Source of the DNA: Ilyonectria destructans
Taxonomy: Eukaryota; Ascomycota; Sordariomycetes; Hypocreales; Nectriaceae
DNA: 64,000 nucleotides
Assembly: GCA_020740775.1 (NCBI GenBank)
Contig: JAHEWK010000011.1
Location: 1,054,001 to 1,118,000, forward strand
Direction of reading: 5' to 3'
The notes under the pieces were generated by a model that had not been told where the DNA came from, searched no databases, and was given only the letters and a program-made list of their open reading frames with translations. Positions 44,898-57,904 of this stretch are shown in pieces; the first letter of the stretch is position 1, and each line of letters opens with the position of its first letter. Position numbers and translations under genes: made by a program.

Positions 44898-47669
44898 ATG
44901 AGTCAAGAAACATATTCTTCCGAGTATATCAATGCGCTCGGCGCTGGCGAGTCGATAAATGGCCTGGACGCTGATATGGGCACCCCCGAGTCCAGCCGCA
45001 GGGTAGAGTCTATCTTTGACGGGATATTCCCCTTGCATGAGCAACAGGCCATTCCGTTGCCAATATTAGGAGCGTACGCTCGACCGCACCAAAAGCCAGA
45101 GTCGTACCTGGACATGCTCGTTACCAAGCCTGCTAGCCAGCCTTGTTTGCCCGGGGATGCGGTTGACCTGAGAGCACACCCTCTCCGCATTACGCCAGTC
45201 AGAAGCTTGTCTAGCTCGTACGAACCTGCAAGTAGCTCCATAGAGGAGCTAGATTCCATGGATTTTGACTTGCCTGATGAAAGAGAATCTCAAGACTCCA
45301 GGTTGACAGAACCATCCCGAGCTGGGCCCCGGTTTCCTTCCTGGGTAGTCAGGGCTTTGAAAGGTTGGTTCTCAGACCACATCCGACATCCCTACCCGAC
45401 TGCAAGAGAAATGGAGAGCATCCAAAGGCAGACGGGCCTCAGCAGACAACAGATCGCAAACTGGCTCGCCAATACCCGCCGACGCATCAAGTCCAAACGC
45501 CCGCGCGCACCATCACCATTCGTGGGGTTGAGAGATACCCATTCCAACACAGACATGTCCGACCCAAACGAATCGCCCGTGTCTTTCCAGCATATGGACC
45601 CCTTACAACGCTGGCAGAACTCGCCACCTGAACACGAAGCCGTCGATGCCTCTGCCCTCGCACAAGTTATATCTGGACTCGCGCCAGGCGAGGGGCGACG
45701 ATCTCACAATGAGGATCGCGATGTTTCCGGGTCGTGGCACAATGCCTTATCAACTAGTAGCGCAGGGACTTCACACTCAGGTAGAAGTTCTCTTGCTTCC
45801 GCATACTCCCAGAACTCGCACGCTTCGCGTAGATCATTTGAACTTCCTGGGCAAGGTTCCAAGCGCAGGAGGCGGAGGGCCGCTGCAGCTCGGTCTATGC
45901 ACACCACCGGTTTGAGTAACCTCTCGCGAACGTCACATACTTTTCAGTGCACCTTTTGCACCGAGACATTCAAAACCAAGCACAGCTGGCAACGGCACGA
46001 AAAGTCTTTGCACTTGTCTCTTGAGCGGTGGACGTGCTCACCAGACGGCCCAGGAATCAAGGATCCAAACACATCAAGGCTAGCTTGCGTTTTCTGTGCG
46101 CAGCTAGATCCAGATGAAGACCATCTCCACGGCCATAACTACGCTATTTGCTTCGGGCGTCTTCCAGAGGAGCGAATATTTTACCGAAAAGATCACATTC
46201 GACAACATCTTAAGTTGGTACATAACGCCAAGTTCATCGACTGGCCCATGGACCTTTGGAAGGATGAGAGTCAGATTATACGCTCTCGCTGTGGGTTCTG
46301 TAAGTTTGTTATGAGTCATTGGTCTGATCGAGTTGACCACCTGGCCGAACACTTCAGGCAAGGAAAGTCAATGGCAGATTGACAGGGCGATTGGGGGTTT
46401 GAAGACCATGTCCTTGACATGGTTGAGAATTCTGTGCCTCCGTGTGAGTACTCCATACAGTGCATTCCGATACTCTGCTAATATTTCCACCGCAGATCTA
46501 ATTCACTACGAGCGAAACTCCCCCTGGCCTTTTACAACCAAACAAGTACATCCAGAGACTCCAAGCAACGCGTTTGAGCTTATAAAGCTGGAACTAGAGG
46601 ACTTCCTCACGGACCACCTTGACAAAAGCCAATGCATACCTTCTGACGAAGCTCTTGCGTATGAGAGCTGCTGTATAGTCCTTAGCTCTGATGTTCTCTC
46701 CCAAAGCGCTGAGACGACGGCGCCCTCTTGGCTGCGCGACTTGCTCACCTCGTCCGAGGAGACAACTAAGCGGGCACGGCTTCGCCCTATGAAAAACCAC
46801 TCGACCTCATGGGTCACTCAGCTTAAGATCCACGGGAAAGGAAACATCTTCGAGGCGTGCAGTATGGAGAATCAGCTCCAGAACTATGTCGAGATCTCGA
46901 CAATGCTCGGGCACCAAGTGGGAGACTCGGATCTTCAACTCGAGGCGTGCAGCATCGTTACGCGGATGGAGGCGTCTTCGCCCCACCCTTGTCCATGGTA
47001 TCAGACGTTTTTGGCTGGACTAATATACGGGTCGAGCTGTTGGCTTGCGCCATTTCGCCATCGTGCGAATCTTGTGTCAATGGTTCCTCAATCCGCCCCT
47101 CGGTCAAATCACAGTTCGGAGATGCAAGACATTCAAGCCACCACCTCTAGCCACGAATACAAAATTCCTCGCCTTGGCGTATTATCTACGAGCGTTGCTC
47201 CTGAGGCTCCCATCGGAAAGTCTCTCCACACAGTCGGCACCTCCATCTCCGTCCCCGTTATTGGATCAAATCATGACGGGCCAAAGATACCACCCAGGGC
47301 GATGCCACTATTACTCAATGACGATAACTGCTACCGAAGACTTGTCCGAGATTTATCTCGGTTTGTAGTAAGCACGATATCTCCACGAAATCCAGATAGC
47401 CATGTACCTACGGATGAGGAACTACAGTACCAAGCACGATGGATCATGTTTCAAGAGTGAGTACCCCAAGTCAAAAGGTTTTCCAGATTTAGGCTCTATG
47501 ATTCTATCACTGGCAATATAAATGACTAATCGGCTTTCTTAGCGATGATCCGTGGAACCAGACTCCTGCCGACAATGCTGAGTGGCTCCGGCAGTTTAAG
47601 TGTGACCTGCATGTTCTACACGGCGATGTATTATCTGGATGGGTCGACACTAGTGTGAGTTCGTCATGA
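44898..47669 (+). CDS. KN-type homeodomain/C2H2 protein with an in-frame TGA
   Basis: The first exon (44898-46443) encodes an acidic N-terminus and a TALE/KN homeodomain. The homeodomain runs from PSWVVRALKGWFSDHIRHPYP through LSRQQIANWLANTRRRIK, with the WxxNxR helix-3 core. A Lys/Arg-rich stretch and C2H2-like fingers follow (FQCTFCTETFKTKHSWQRHEKS; CGFCKFVMSHWSDRVDHLAEHF). The frame stops at TGA (46380-46382) after GKSMAD. Directly beyond, in the same frame, are GDWGFEDHVLDMVENSVPP, a 52-bp intron (46444-46495), LIHYERNSPWPF and a second intron (47457-47542). The frame then ends with DDPWNQTPADNAEW and a stop at 47669. Those segments belong to the same fungal family, where Trp is expected at the TGA. 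It is either a nonsense allele giving a protein of about 494 aa, or a readthrough gene. The role is nuclear DNA binding. Confidence 0.7.
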
Positions 47670-50600
47670 ACAGGCAGGGTACTTTGGCATTGTCGCGAAT
47701 AAGAGTGATACTTGTGGATGAGGGTTCTTGATCTTGTAACTTCATGCCTTAAACCAGCTTCGTTTCCGAGACACGTTCTTCTAGGATCAGTAAATGTAAT
47801 AAATAAGTCTTGGGTATTTTAAAGACCAGAAGCAAGTCGGTACGTTTGTGAGATTTCCTTTTCTTTCCTTTTGAAAGAGAGCCGTCCGTGACCAGCAAAA
47901 TCAGGTCATAAATAATGTCATTTTGAGGCATTCTGCCCAAGAACGACTTATCAACTCCCACAATTGTGTTCTGCCGTCACAACCATTCGTCTTGTTTCAA
48001 AATAGGGCAGATAGAACCTGTGCCGTCAGGTGGATAGAAAGTAAAGTGACGTCTCGTTTGACATAATGATGTGTTGAGTGTTCCAGGGGGCTTTCCCTTT
48101 GCGTTCTCAGTACAGGACACGCATATAAGTATTTTGCAAGGGTAATTCTTATTTTGCCAAGGTGAGTATCTCGCCTGAGAACCGATCTTAAGCACCAGTT
48201 CGGCGATCTTATAGGGCTGATCCCGTCTTCTTGGCGGAATTCCAGCTGGCCACTCTCACTCAAGAAGAATCGTTAATGACAAACGCCAAGGACGATCAGT
48301 CTGGGCGCACTTCGTCATCGCCAAGATCAAGAGATTCACGGGGGAAGGCATGAGTTTTAAATACCTCGCCATTGACACTGGGTTAAGCCTTAGACGTGTG
48401 ACTATTGGGCCATCCTAGAGGTTCGAGAAAAGGTCGGGCTCAATGCACTCAGCAGACCGGGCAGTTTGACACTCTTCCAAGAATCTTGTGGATCTACCTG
48501 GGTCCTTTTCAATACCACGATAGCATAGCTGCATCTCTTGTAGAATTTTGATGAACAATCAAGAACGAGTGGGTGAAGACAATAGGATTTACGGCCGTGC
48601 AGCGAGATTGACTTTGTGGCGTTTGTCTCAATATATAGATAGGTTCAAGCTGGCACTTGGTCACATGGCCACATGGCAAGACGAAAAAAGCGCAGATCCG
48701 GGTTCTCGGTTATTTGACACCCAAGCTGCCATGAACTCGGCTGCTTGCGTTGTACGCCCACAGTTGAAATGCAAATCAGGCCCTTCCTTCCTCGAGATGT
48801 TGCCTGACCAACCTCATGACAACGACTTTTCGTGACAGCAATTCTATATATATCCAACCCATGGAAGTCGAAGAATACTTGGATTTAAACGAACATGGCT
48901 TGGCTCGTGCTTGACCTAGGAGATTCCCCGTGTCATTTGCTACTTCCGGAAATATTGACGGGACCTCACAGATCACGAGCCCTGAAGAAGGTTATGGAAA
49001 TCCTCCCCTAAAGGAACCCCTAAAAGAAAGGTCTCACACCAGAAACCGGCTCAATCACATTCGAGCCTCTTGCTTGTACACCTTGAAGTCCATGACTGGA
49101 GGCACAAAAATCACATAATGACTGCGCCTCAGAGCGAGTTATCACAAATCTGCAGTAGGCCCAAAGGGCAGTTCTCGGCACGATTATCATGAATACGAGC
49201 CTTGTCATGCAGCTCGTTAATGCGTCTTCAACCAATTTCATTTTTCGTATTTCGCTTTGCCGTTTGACGAACAGCCACACGCTACGGTGAGACGAAACAA
49301 TCCAGAAGCACATGTCTGGGGTCATATCTACATGCCTGAGCATGTTGGCGCTAGAGCCCGGATCCCGGCAAGTTATTATTTACGATGGAGCCAATCACCA
49401 TTGGCGCTAGAGCGGGCTATGTCCCACGTTTCGTCCCCTAAATAGGTTAGCCTTCTACATATTTACGACAGAGCCAATCAGCATTGGATTGACTGACTGC
49501 CTCGGTTGACGAGCCGGTAGCCACAATTGTTCTAGTGCGCGGGCGCAGCCGAAGTGGGACCACCGGCATTGAGCAAATATCGTTATTGGGTGCATCGTAA
49601 TAACGGGAAACTCCACCTACGTAGCTCATGCAATATTCTTAGACAACAAAGAACCACCCATGGGTTCCGCGGGCTCCGCGGGCTCCGGCGATTAAGACTT
49701 GAAAGCATAGGGGTAAGGGATGAATCGTCCTGATGATGGAAAACAAGCGATTAGAAACCAGCAAACTTCGAAACATGTCAAATGCTATCCATACCGAACA
49801 CGTTACCAGGTTCAGTCAACCATCACTCGCGAATAATGCCCCCGTGTAAGTAGCGTCTCGGCTTCGGTAGACATCCACCTTGCAAGAATTTGAGACGGTC
49901 TTGATACACGGTTATTTCCATGTGTTCCATTAAGTCTAGATTCTTTACCATGGCGTCTCAAACGTCACTAACGCAGACGCCTGCTTTCTGAAAGCAGTAA
50001 GATGTTGAGGGCAACGAGGCTGCCATTGGATCAACTCTGTGGACATCACATGGATCTAACATGTTCGCAACCACATGCCTGCAGTCCCACCTGTCTATGG
50101 AGAAAGAGATCGGGAAGACATAACGCGAGATCTGAAACGATCAGCCTAGTAGACATCGGCGCAGAACTTCATTGAGAAATGATGGGCGACGCACTGACGC
50201 GAGTTGCATTGTCGGACATTGTGCATCTATTGAAACAGCTATTGGCAATGAACCCACTGACAGATGTCGAAACACTCATGTCTCTCCATCGTAGGATCAA
50301 CAAGGAGCAGGGGCAATACTTCTAGAGCGTGTGGTGATCAAGTCAGACGAGATGTAGTCTCAGCTATGTATGACAACAACTCCATCCGCAACTCCTCTAT
50401 GTCGCGGTTTTAGATCTGCGGACAAGATGGAACACAGCTTTCCGCCAAGTCAGGAGTAAATGCCGGATTGCCATCCTCAGGCACCTAAATTTCTGGGTGA
50501 AACTAACAACAAGCTAGAACATCACTAGCAATTCGGGGCCGGTAGTATTTAATTAAGCATTTAATAAGCGCTAGAGGTGTTGGGATTGTGCTTCTTACTA

Positions 50601-50777
50601 CATGGTAGTCTACCTCCAGAGCTTGGCAACGTTTCTCAATCTTTTGTCAAAATTGTCTAGAAAAGAAAACACGAAGTCGCACCTTTCCAATCAGGGATAG
50701 AATGTAAATTTAGGGCATGGCAATTAAAAGTAGTTCTAGTCCGCTCTGGTGTACATACAATACATCTTTCATGGATC
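47670..50777. other. 3.1-kb stretch without a recognised gene
   Basis: No open frame shows family features. Diverged direct repeats occur at 49345-49487. A GGGCTCCGC tandem lies near 49668-49690. Poly-T tracts and AT-rich blocks lie near 50560-50760, at the 3' end of the Zn2Cys6 gene. Confidence 0.45.
49345..49487 (+). repeat. Two interleaved short direct repeats
   Basis: TTGGCGCTAGAGC occurs at 49345-49357 and 49401-49413. A 26-bp unit (TTTACGA...GAGCCAATCA...CATTGG) occurs at 49379-49404 and 49462-49487 with about three mismatches. It includes CCAAT in both copies. Confidence 0.7.
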
Positions 50778-52569
50778 CTACATAACGAGAGCTTGACCCA
50801 TTCCAAGATAGTCAGCATCCTCCTCTGCCAAGGCCAAGGCCCCTGTGGAGATTCTAGATTGGGTTAGACGAAGAGTCGAAACCAGTCTTGCCAGCTGAGG
50901 CACCTTCCATGGCAGTGCCTGGAATGATATCAATCCCCTCTCTCTTGCCATCACCGTCGATTCTAGGATATCCCCCATTTCCTTACTGTCCCAAATCCCC
51001 TCTCTTATCCTGATTGAGCGCAATAAACGTACGCATCTCCACTGAACTTCGAAGTCGTTGCATGATGTAAAGACCAGCGTTATTGCCGGAACTACATTTG
51101 CGTCAAAGGAAAAGATGGGATCTTGTCCATATAGTTCAATCTCAATCAGAGATTCAACTTTCTGTAATATGGTATCAGCTGCGTCTCGACTGATCTCTTC
51201 GTCGAAGGACTTCATCTTGAGAAAAGCTGACCACATTGACTGCCCAATTGACAACATCGAAATCTGACGTAGTTCCTGTTTCGGTACAGTCCGCTCATCA
51301 ATCTGGTTCTTGAAGAGGTCGAAGCGGACACTCCAATCATGATAGATATTCTCCAGGTCTAGTATGTTGAACACGTCATTTTCCGGAAGCATGGAATCGT
51401 CATCCCAGTATGGGGGAAATTCGCGACCGTCATATTCTGGGGAATTCTTCCACTCCACCTCAGCAATGTGCATTCTTACGCCATGCTCTGTTTCAATAGC
51501 AAATAGTGTTTGTGCTGCTGTACTAACAGAATCGAATGGGGTAGAATTTCTCGGGAAGTCGATGGTAGGGGCGGAATAGACGTAGAGCTCCGGAATGACA
51601 TCTACGCCCATGTACATGGCAGCGTCTTGGCCAAGTCTTGACAGCAGGGCCCCGATGTCGTCGAAGAATTTAGACTTCTCCCTCGCCCTGTTCAGCTGTA
51701 CACCGTTCTGTAGGCTCAGAGCAGCTTCTTGGTCTGAGAGTTGTCGGATCGATGCGAGGAGCGCACATCCGGCTTGCATGTGGCGGAAAGACTCGGAGTA
51801 ACGACCCAGGAGATTTTCAACGCATATAAAAATCACACAACAAGTGAGAATGACCTCCATGTTTTTCTTTGATGGTGTGCGCGTAAACGATTCGATGTGA
51901 CGTATCGCTTGGTTGTATTGTTGAATGGACATTTCTTCCAACGCTTGAAGTGATGAGTTGCCGGATGCCCCAAGGAGTTGCGATTTAAAGTGCTTGTGTG
52001 CACCTCCAAGGGCACAAATTGCGTACTTGATAGGCTCCACGGCATGGCCGAGTGGTAGAGCGTGGATGTACCAGAAATCCGTTGGTGTCAAGGCCGATGC
52101 CAAGTCTTGGATGGTGCAGGTTCGCACGTGATGGAATAGATCCATTTCCGTCGGTAATTGAGAGGCATCGAATATCAATGTCGGCGGTAGAGAAACCTGG
52201 GCGACGGGATGTTTGTGTCGCAGCACGAGCTGGGCAGTGTTGGGCGGGGATTCCTTGACCTTGGAGTCCTTGGTCTTGGACTTCGGTTTGCGACCCAAGA
52301 CGACTTCATAACCGTCACAGACATGGCCGTCTTTTGTGCATCTGCGGCATTGGGGTTTTTCCTCGTCGCATTTGAGATGTCGGATTCTAATCAACAATGA
52401 GCAATAGCGCGCCGATATCTTAGCCTGGGTCAACGAACTTGCTAGTAACAAAGTTAGCACATCATACCAAAGGCGTCGGCTGCACTTCGTACCATGTAAC
52501 ACAGCCGGTTCTGACTCTAGGAGCCTTTGCTCGAGTCCATTTCGGGGGCTTGTCTTTTGCGCTTGCCAT
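50778..52569 (-). CDS. Zn2Cys6 transcription factor with a defective splice acceptor
   Basis: Exon 1 (52569-52493) encodes MASAKDKPPKWTRAKAPRV followed by RTGCVT and two bases of the next codon, then a GTACGA donor. Exon 2 runs to 50778. The binuclear cluster C-x2-C-x6-C ... C-x2-C-x6-C is complete (TGCVTC-RIRHLKC ... QCRRC ... VC) only if exon 2 starts at 52389. The two bases before that point are AT, not AG. The nearest AG acceptor, two bases further, gives TG+A, a stop. The rest is a normal 536-residue fungal regulator with a C-terminal fungal-specific (DUF3468-like) domain: LPTEMDLFHHVRTCTIQDLA, YAICALGGAHKH, YNQAIRHIESF, VILTCCVIFICVENLLGRY. The nuclear role and target genes are unknown. 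Without a usable splice the protein would be truncated or lack the DNA-binding domain. Confidence 0.7.
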
Positions 52570-53524
52570 GATTAAGCTGGTTTGGGTAATCTGCGGCCTC
52601 CAGTGAAGTTTTCGGAGCATGTCGATGATTCCTTATATCAATGGGAGGTTTGCCGATTTATTGGAATATTCTCTTAGTTGCATAAAGTCATACCGCCGCT
52701 TAACCAGACCTGGAGAGGCTGTGCAGTCAGTGCACGGGTCCGCGACCCCCGTATCCATTTTATGGCATGTAACTTGATGTAAGTAGTTGGTCTCGCCGCT
52801 CCAGTAGTGTCTCGCCTGCCTGGGGCACTTTTGCGCCCCTGGCCGTGAGTCTGGGACGGAGGGACTCGGCGTGACCCATCATATGGGGTCTGAGGCCGGC
52901 CATTCCCCTTTGAACCGCGTTGCTACCATAGGGCAGCCACCTCCCATTCGCTATGTGACCTAGCAGAAAGTAGCCGAGCTGAGCCCCAACGCGCGCGCAA
53001 TCACCGCGTGGTGTTTGAGAAGCTGAGAGCGTTTCATCTTCTACTAGCACTTCACTGCCCCGACCACATGTGAATATGACATGGTTTGATGTTTCTAGAC
53101 GCCACTCGAAGCGGGTGCATCAGAAGGACGTATCAAAGGGATGGACACAGCAAAGGAATAGATGACGACTCCAATCTAGACTAATTGTTTTAATTTCCAC
53201 CAATATTTAGGCCGAGTTCACTCAGCGGGTCGTGAGGGCAGTGTAGAACTCTAGGTTAAGGTACGTTGGGAGAAAAGGGGGCTTGGACATATTCAACCTC
53301 CTTTGGGATGGACCGAAGGTCTAAAAATACGCATAAAATACTGGCCATGGGTTAGAACTCGTACTGACATGAACTTATTCGCGCTACTACCAAAGGTGAA
53401 ACTAGGGGTAACAACTGTTGCAAAAGATGAAGGTTTACAACTTGTTTGGCGGACTCTCTTAAGCCCGCGAAAAATGTGGGTTTAGGCTAGGTTCAACATC
53501 ACCCTAAAATATCAAACGTCCGTC
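52570..53524. other. Intergenic region
   Basis: Promoter of the Zn2Cys6 gene and 3' flank of the transporter. The short open frames (such as 53303-53485) have no features. Confidence 0.45.
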
Positions 53525-54939
53525 CTAGGCGTCCCCTTGCTTCTCAGTGTCGGTGTTCTGGGATTGATTTGTACCGAACTTCCGGACTACCAACCAGGCT
53601 GGAAACAAAGATAATCCCCAAAGCCCAAAGTTGAGGTAAGTACTGCCGACGGAGGCGAAGATGGGGACTGCACCCAACCCATAACTGATCGCCTGCCAAG
53701 CCGATTCAGTGCCTCTCAACAGAGCCGACAAGCGAATTGTTTCTTGGGGGTTTGACGATAATTCTCCAATGATGAAGAAGGCAAAGTTGTAGTTCAGTTG
53801 AAATCCCGAAACCAGAAAGACGAAGACCCCGAAGGCTCGACCGAATCCAGGATCACTCCAATCATAAACTGGCTGCGTGCGTCGGAATTCCGTGACGTTG
53901 ATGGTCAGCCAAATCCACCACGCTCCCTGGAGCGTCATGATAACGGCAAAAGCCCACCGAGCTCGTTTCTTGAGTGCGATTTGATTCTGATCCAACCATA
54001 GGCCAAGAAGATTCCCGGCGATGACGGCGACAATGCCCGAGACAAATGATCCCAGTGCTCTTGCCCGTACGCTGAACCAAAGCGCGATGTATGTGAAAAA
54101 GACAGCTTCTGAGTACACTGCCTGGCCAATCCACAAAATGAGAAGCAGGAACTCTATGCGTAAGAATGTTTTCGTAGTTGCCTTGAACTCTTCCCATGGG
54201 TGGTCGAAGATGGAGAGCTCGACCTGTTTGCCATCTGATCGCTGGACCTGCGACGGGCGATTGAGCAGCAGCGCCACGAAAGGGCCGCAGCATTGAAGGG
54301 CGATGAATATCAAGTAGACGTTGTGCGATACCTTTCCAGCCTGGTCTCGATCCACATTCATACCCAAGTTGATCGCGCCACCTAGAATTTGGCCAAGTCG
54401 AGTCCAGGTCAACCAGTACGCGACCATTCTCCCTCTGTTCTTTGGCTCGGGGTAAGTGATTCCGATAGCAGCTTCGGCCGCCCAGAATATTCCAGCCGAA
54501 ACACCACAGAGTGCAGCACCAAGGATAACCAGCCACTCAACCCCGTAACGATTGTTCAGGTATAAGCCCGCACTGTACGGTGCGAATCCGATGGTTCCTA
54601 CGATTAGGGCACCCTTGATGCCGATGTATTTGACAATGCTGCTGGTGGCCCAACAAGACAGCACCATTAGACAGAATGTGAGTGCATTGCCGGTGTTGAC
54701 GAGGTATGGCTTTTGTGCACCTCCTGCACCCAAGGAATTCATCGCTCCCCAAAGGCCAGGCGCAGCAAAGCTACATATTCCGAGAATGGTTGCATTGTAT
54801 GTAGGCGAGCGGTACCACTTCACTATCCCGGTGTTAATAATCAGCCACCAGAAACGGTAATGCGCAGATACTCACCTGGATGGTTTTCGATTTCGACAGT
54901 CCTAGCATTGTCATGCGGAGCATCTTTCCCGTCCGACAT
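53525..54939 (-). CDS. UNC93-like MFS transporter, 453 aa
   Basis: The model joins 54939-54876 and 54822-53525 with a 53-bp intron (GTGAGT...GGGATAG). The start ATG encodes MSDGKDAPHDNARTVEIENH, a hydrophilic cytosolic N-terminus. About eleven hydrophobic segments follow, including ATILGICSFAAPGLWGAMN, ALTFCLMVLSCWATSSIV, WLVILGAALCGVSAGIFWAA, FLLLILWIGQAVYSEAVFFT, SFVSGIVAVIAGNLLGLWLD and FGVFVFLVSGFQLNYNFAFF. The first-segment GLWGAMNSLGAGG pattern and the AAEAAIGITYPEPKNRGRMVAYW loop match fungal DUF895/UNC93-like proteins of the major facilitator superfamily. The transported substrate is unknown. It lies upstream of the Zn2Cys6 gene on the same strand, but shared regulation is only a guess. 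Confidence 0.83.
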
Positions 54940-56738
54940 GGCCTTGAGCGACCTAACGCACGCAAGTCGGAAGTGCTCAGCTTCAGTATTCGACGAGAGA
55001 ATTAAAGATAAAGACAATACCGCCAGTTTAGATGTGCTACTAAATGGAACATTCAAATTTCTGTTGATTGAATTTTTCAGAACTGGTACGCTCATATATA
55101 CCAGTCGATCAGCATTGGGTCCACAGTAGGTTACCTGTAGCACGGCTTGGTGTAGTCACACAATCACGCAATAGAACCCCGGCAATCAAACATGCCCACA
55201 TGGGCTTTTCGTCACTTGATTGTAACAATCGATGGATGAGAGACCCCGCATTTCGGATTACTTAATTCCTTGACGGAAGGCGTGCTCTAGCCAGCCCACT
55301 GCCAAGATATATCCTAACCTCGAGCAGTTCGCGGCGGCATATAATAACCATATTTGGCGATTTACCCACCCGGACTCTCATTACTAGGCTACTTTGACCA
55401 TGTCGTTGATATCTATCTAGATATCTCCGAGACTTCCAGGCCAATGGCCACGTCTTGGGCGGCCGACACTTGTCCAAGAGGAGGCAACAGTCCGCAAGCA
55501 CGCCATCCGAACTATTGATCTGCAACCTAGGAAGATAGGATTGCCAAGGAAAATCGTGTGCAACCTGGACAACCCATCTCAACGCATACGCGTCCTTGTT
55601 TTCGGGAAACGCGGCCAGGTTCGTCCCTCTCATTGCTCACAGATTCCGCGGAAGGACAAGATATCTCTACGTTCACCAGCCGTTTCTGTGAACTACAGAT
55701 AAGGGTTGAAACGAGGCAAACGGGCTGTAGACAACTGCAAAAGGATTTGCTGATTTTACCATAGCTGTTCTTATCCAAGCCGCCCAATCAGTTGCTCGTC
55801 GTGCCGACCCAAGGTCAACCGCCAACTGTTGGGCACCGCAAGAAACATGCTCAAGGTTCTTCCCCGCCACTCAATCGAGCTCCTCTTGTGTTTCAGCTAG
55901 AAACTTATGTAGAGAGCGTAGATGGTTGTTACTGACTCTACTGTCCTTTACGGAATCAAGGATAGGTGGTTGTCTGGGATTGGTTGCCCTCAGTTGCTGT
56001 GGCAGCATCCCAAATATACCTCGTTTCTTAAACTCAGGGACTAAATATTTGGCATGATCTTCAACATATCTAAGAGTAATCCCGTAGGGAATATTAAAAC
56101 CACCGATATTTGTTTCCTGGATCTAACTTTCTAGGATGTCAGCGACAGTTTTCGCGGTGCCCAGTGCTCGTCTGCGAGGGTATCCTCAAGTGGGTTCTTG
56201 TGCAACGCGTACTGTAGCCTCCATAATATTGTCACTCCCTAGGATTGTCGCATTACAGTTTTCCGTCAAGCTTTGCATACCTGGTGGCCCGGTGAACAAG
56301 AAATATGTCCCTCGTGCTCGTTGTGTGCAATGCCTGTCCCGGCGCGTACAACATAGATTCTGGCGATGAGTTTGGCGCTTTGAGGATCGTGACCTTACAA
56401 TAGGCAACCTGAAAATAACTTGTCAACTGGATGAACTCTGATTTAAAGTCAATACAACACACCAACAGTGGTACTCATATATCCTAGATTGCAACAAGAA
56501 TCCACCTCGAGGAAGCCCAGCCCCCAGCTGTAACCTTCATGCCGGACGGTAGTCCTTTGATATCAGGTTTTACTCTTAGGCTGCGATGTCCGTTGTTTAT
56601 TATGCCACTTCCACCCACCAGGTACAATTAGTCAGGTCCCAGGAGCCGCCACCCAGCATCGTAGCGACCAAGGGTTTGGTATTCGTTGCTGGAGTGCTCG
56701 ACTTCAGTATCGACAGAGAGGAGAGGCGCGATGTCCTC

Positions 56739-57840
56739 CGCGAGTGCGCTAAAAGATTACGAAGCTTAGAAAATTAGGTACCGAGAGCACTAAAAGTTAG
56801 GTACTGCGACTGCTGCGAAATGCGAGACTTTCGGCTCCCATAGGGTGGACCGTGCACCCCCGCCACCAGATCAATGAGAGGCGTAGTCCAGACCATATCG
56901 CAGTGAGATCCGACACAGGTTGGCCAAGGACGCAACAACTAAAAGGTCTATCAAGACATCAGCTCTGTAGGGCGATCTTGCCTTGCAGTAAGAATAATTG
57001 CTGCAATTACGGGATATCGGACGATACAGGGACGAGTTTATGCTTAAATAATTATTGCAGCAGTGGAGGTGATGTCTGTAGCTCTGCGTGCAGGACTCAT
57101 ACTGCCATAGACGGCTCGCAGTGAAGTGGTTTCCAGCTGCCTTAGATTTGGACAATAGTTTTCTTGCGAGCGATTCCCTATCCGCTCCGAACTTGGCGTC
57201 GTTACCGATCGGTGTAAGTTCTCAGGTGCCGCTGGGTGGATTTCGTATTATGTCGCGAAAGGTCGCATACCCGGAATCTTCTGCCTGCCTGGTGGTCTTG
57301 AGTAGAACGCGAAACCCGTTTGTTGTAAAGTGCTATAGCTGAATCTGGACGTGGTGCGTAAGTTCTGCAAAGCCTTGGATGAGATATTGATCTCAGATCC
57401 ATTTGATCGACCTCAAAAAGATATTCTGTTTCTTGGTGCTGAAAATGCGGTGTTTCTTGTTGAGTTGATGGGGCGACACTTTTCCCTCAACCGAACATGC
57501 AACTTTTAATTAGTGCCAGCACCACGCGACAACCTCAAATACTCCATTCCAGGATCTGATGTGACCGGCGACCTAATCGTTGTCCTTCGTTCTGTGCAGT
57601 TTAAGAATCCTTCCAGCGACAGGAGCTTGTCTCCGTCCATGGCCGTGGTCGATTCCAACAACTCCCCCTTCCGAATTGCCCGCGAGTGCGCTAAAAGATT
57701 GCTGAGCATCCATTAAAATGAGGTACCCAGAGCACTAAATATTAGGGAGACGAGTGCTAAGGGTTAGGGAGGACGAGCGCTGTAAAATTAGACTTTCGGC
57801 TCCCGTGGCGGGAACCGTGCTCCAAGTGACCCGCCAGCAC
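56739..57840 (+). repeat. Diverged dispersed repeat, two copies
   Basis: Copy A (56739-56870) and copy B (57681-57840) share CGCGAGTGCGCTAAAAGATT, then GAGCACTAAA, then GACTTTCGGCTCCC and ACCGTGC in the same order, with indels between. Copy B contains three imperfect units of about 22 bp (GAG-GCT/ACT-AA...TTAG). They may be 3' ends of an old duplicated element or gene. Confidence 0.65.
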
Positions 57841-57898
57841 CTGCGAGAACACCACCGCGGAAAGTCATGATATGAAATCCCATATATCAAAAAGAAGC

Positions 57899-57904
57899 AA
57901 AAAA
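57899..57904 (-). terminator. RNA polymerase III terminator (T6)
   Basis: A run of six T on the minus strand starts 24 nt after the tRNA 3' end. A second run of five T follows at 57889-57893. Confidence 0.6.

Noticed and set aside
57760..57785. Telomere-like TTAGGG units
   Set aside because: They are only part of a 22-bp imperfect repeat, with genes on both sides. There is no tandem TTAGGG array.
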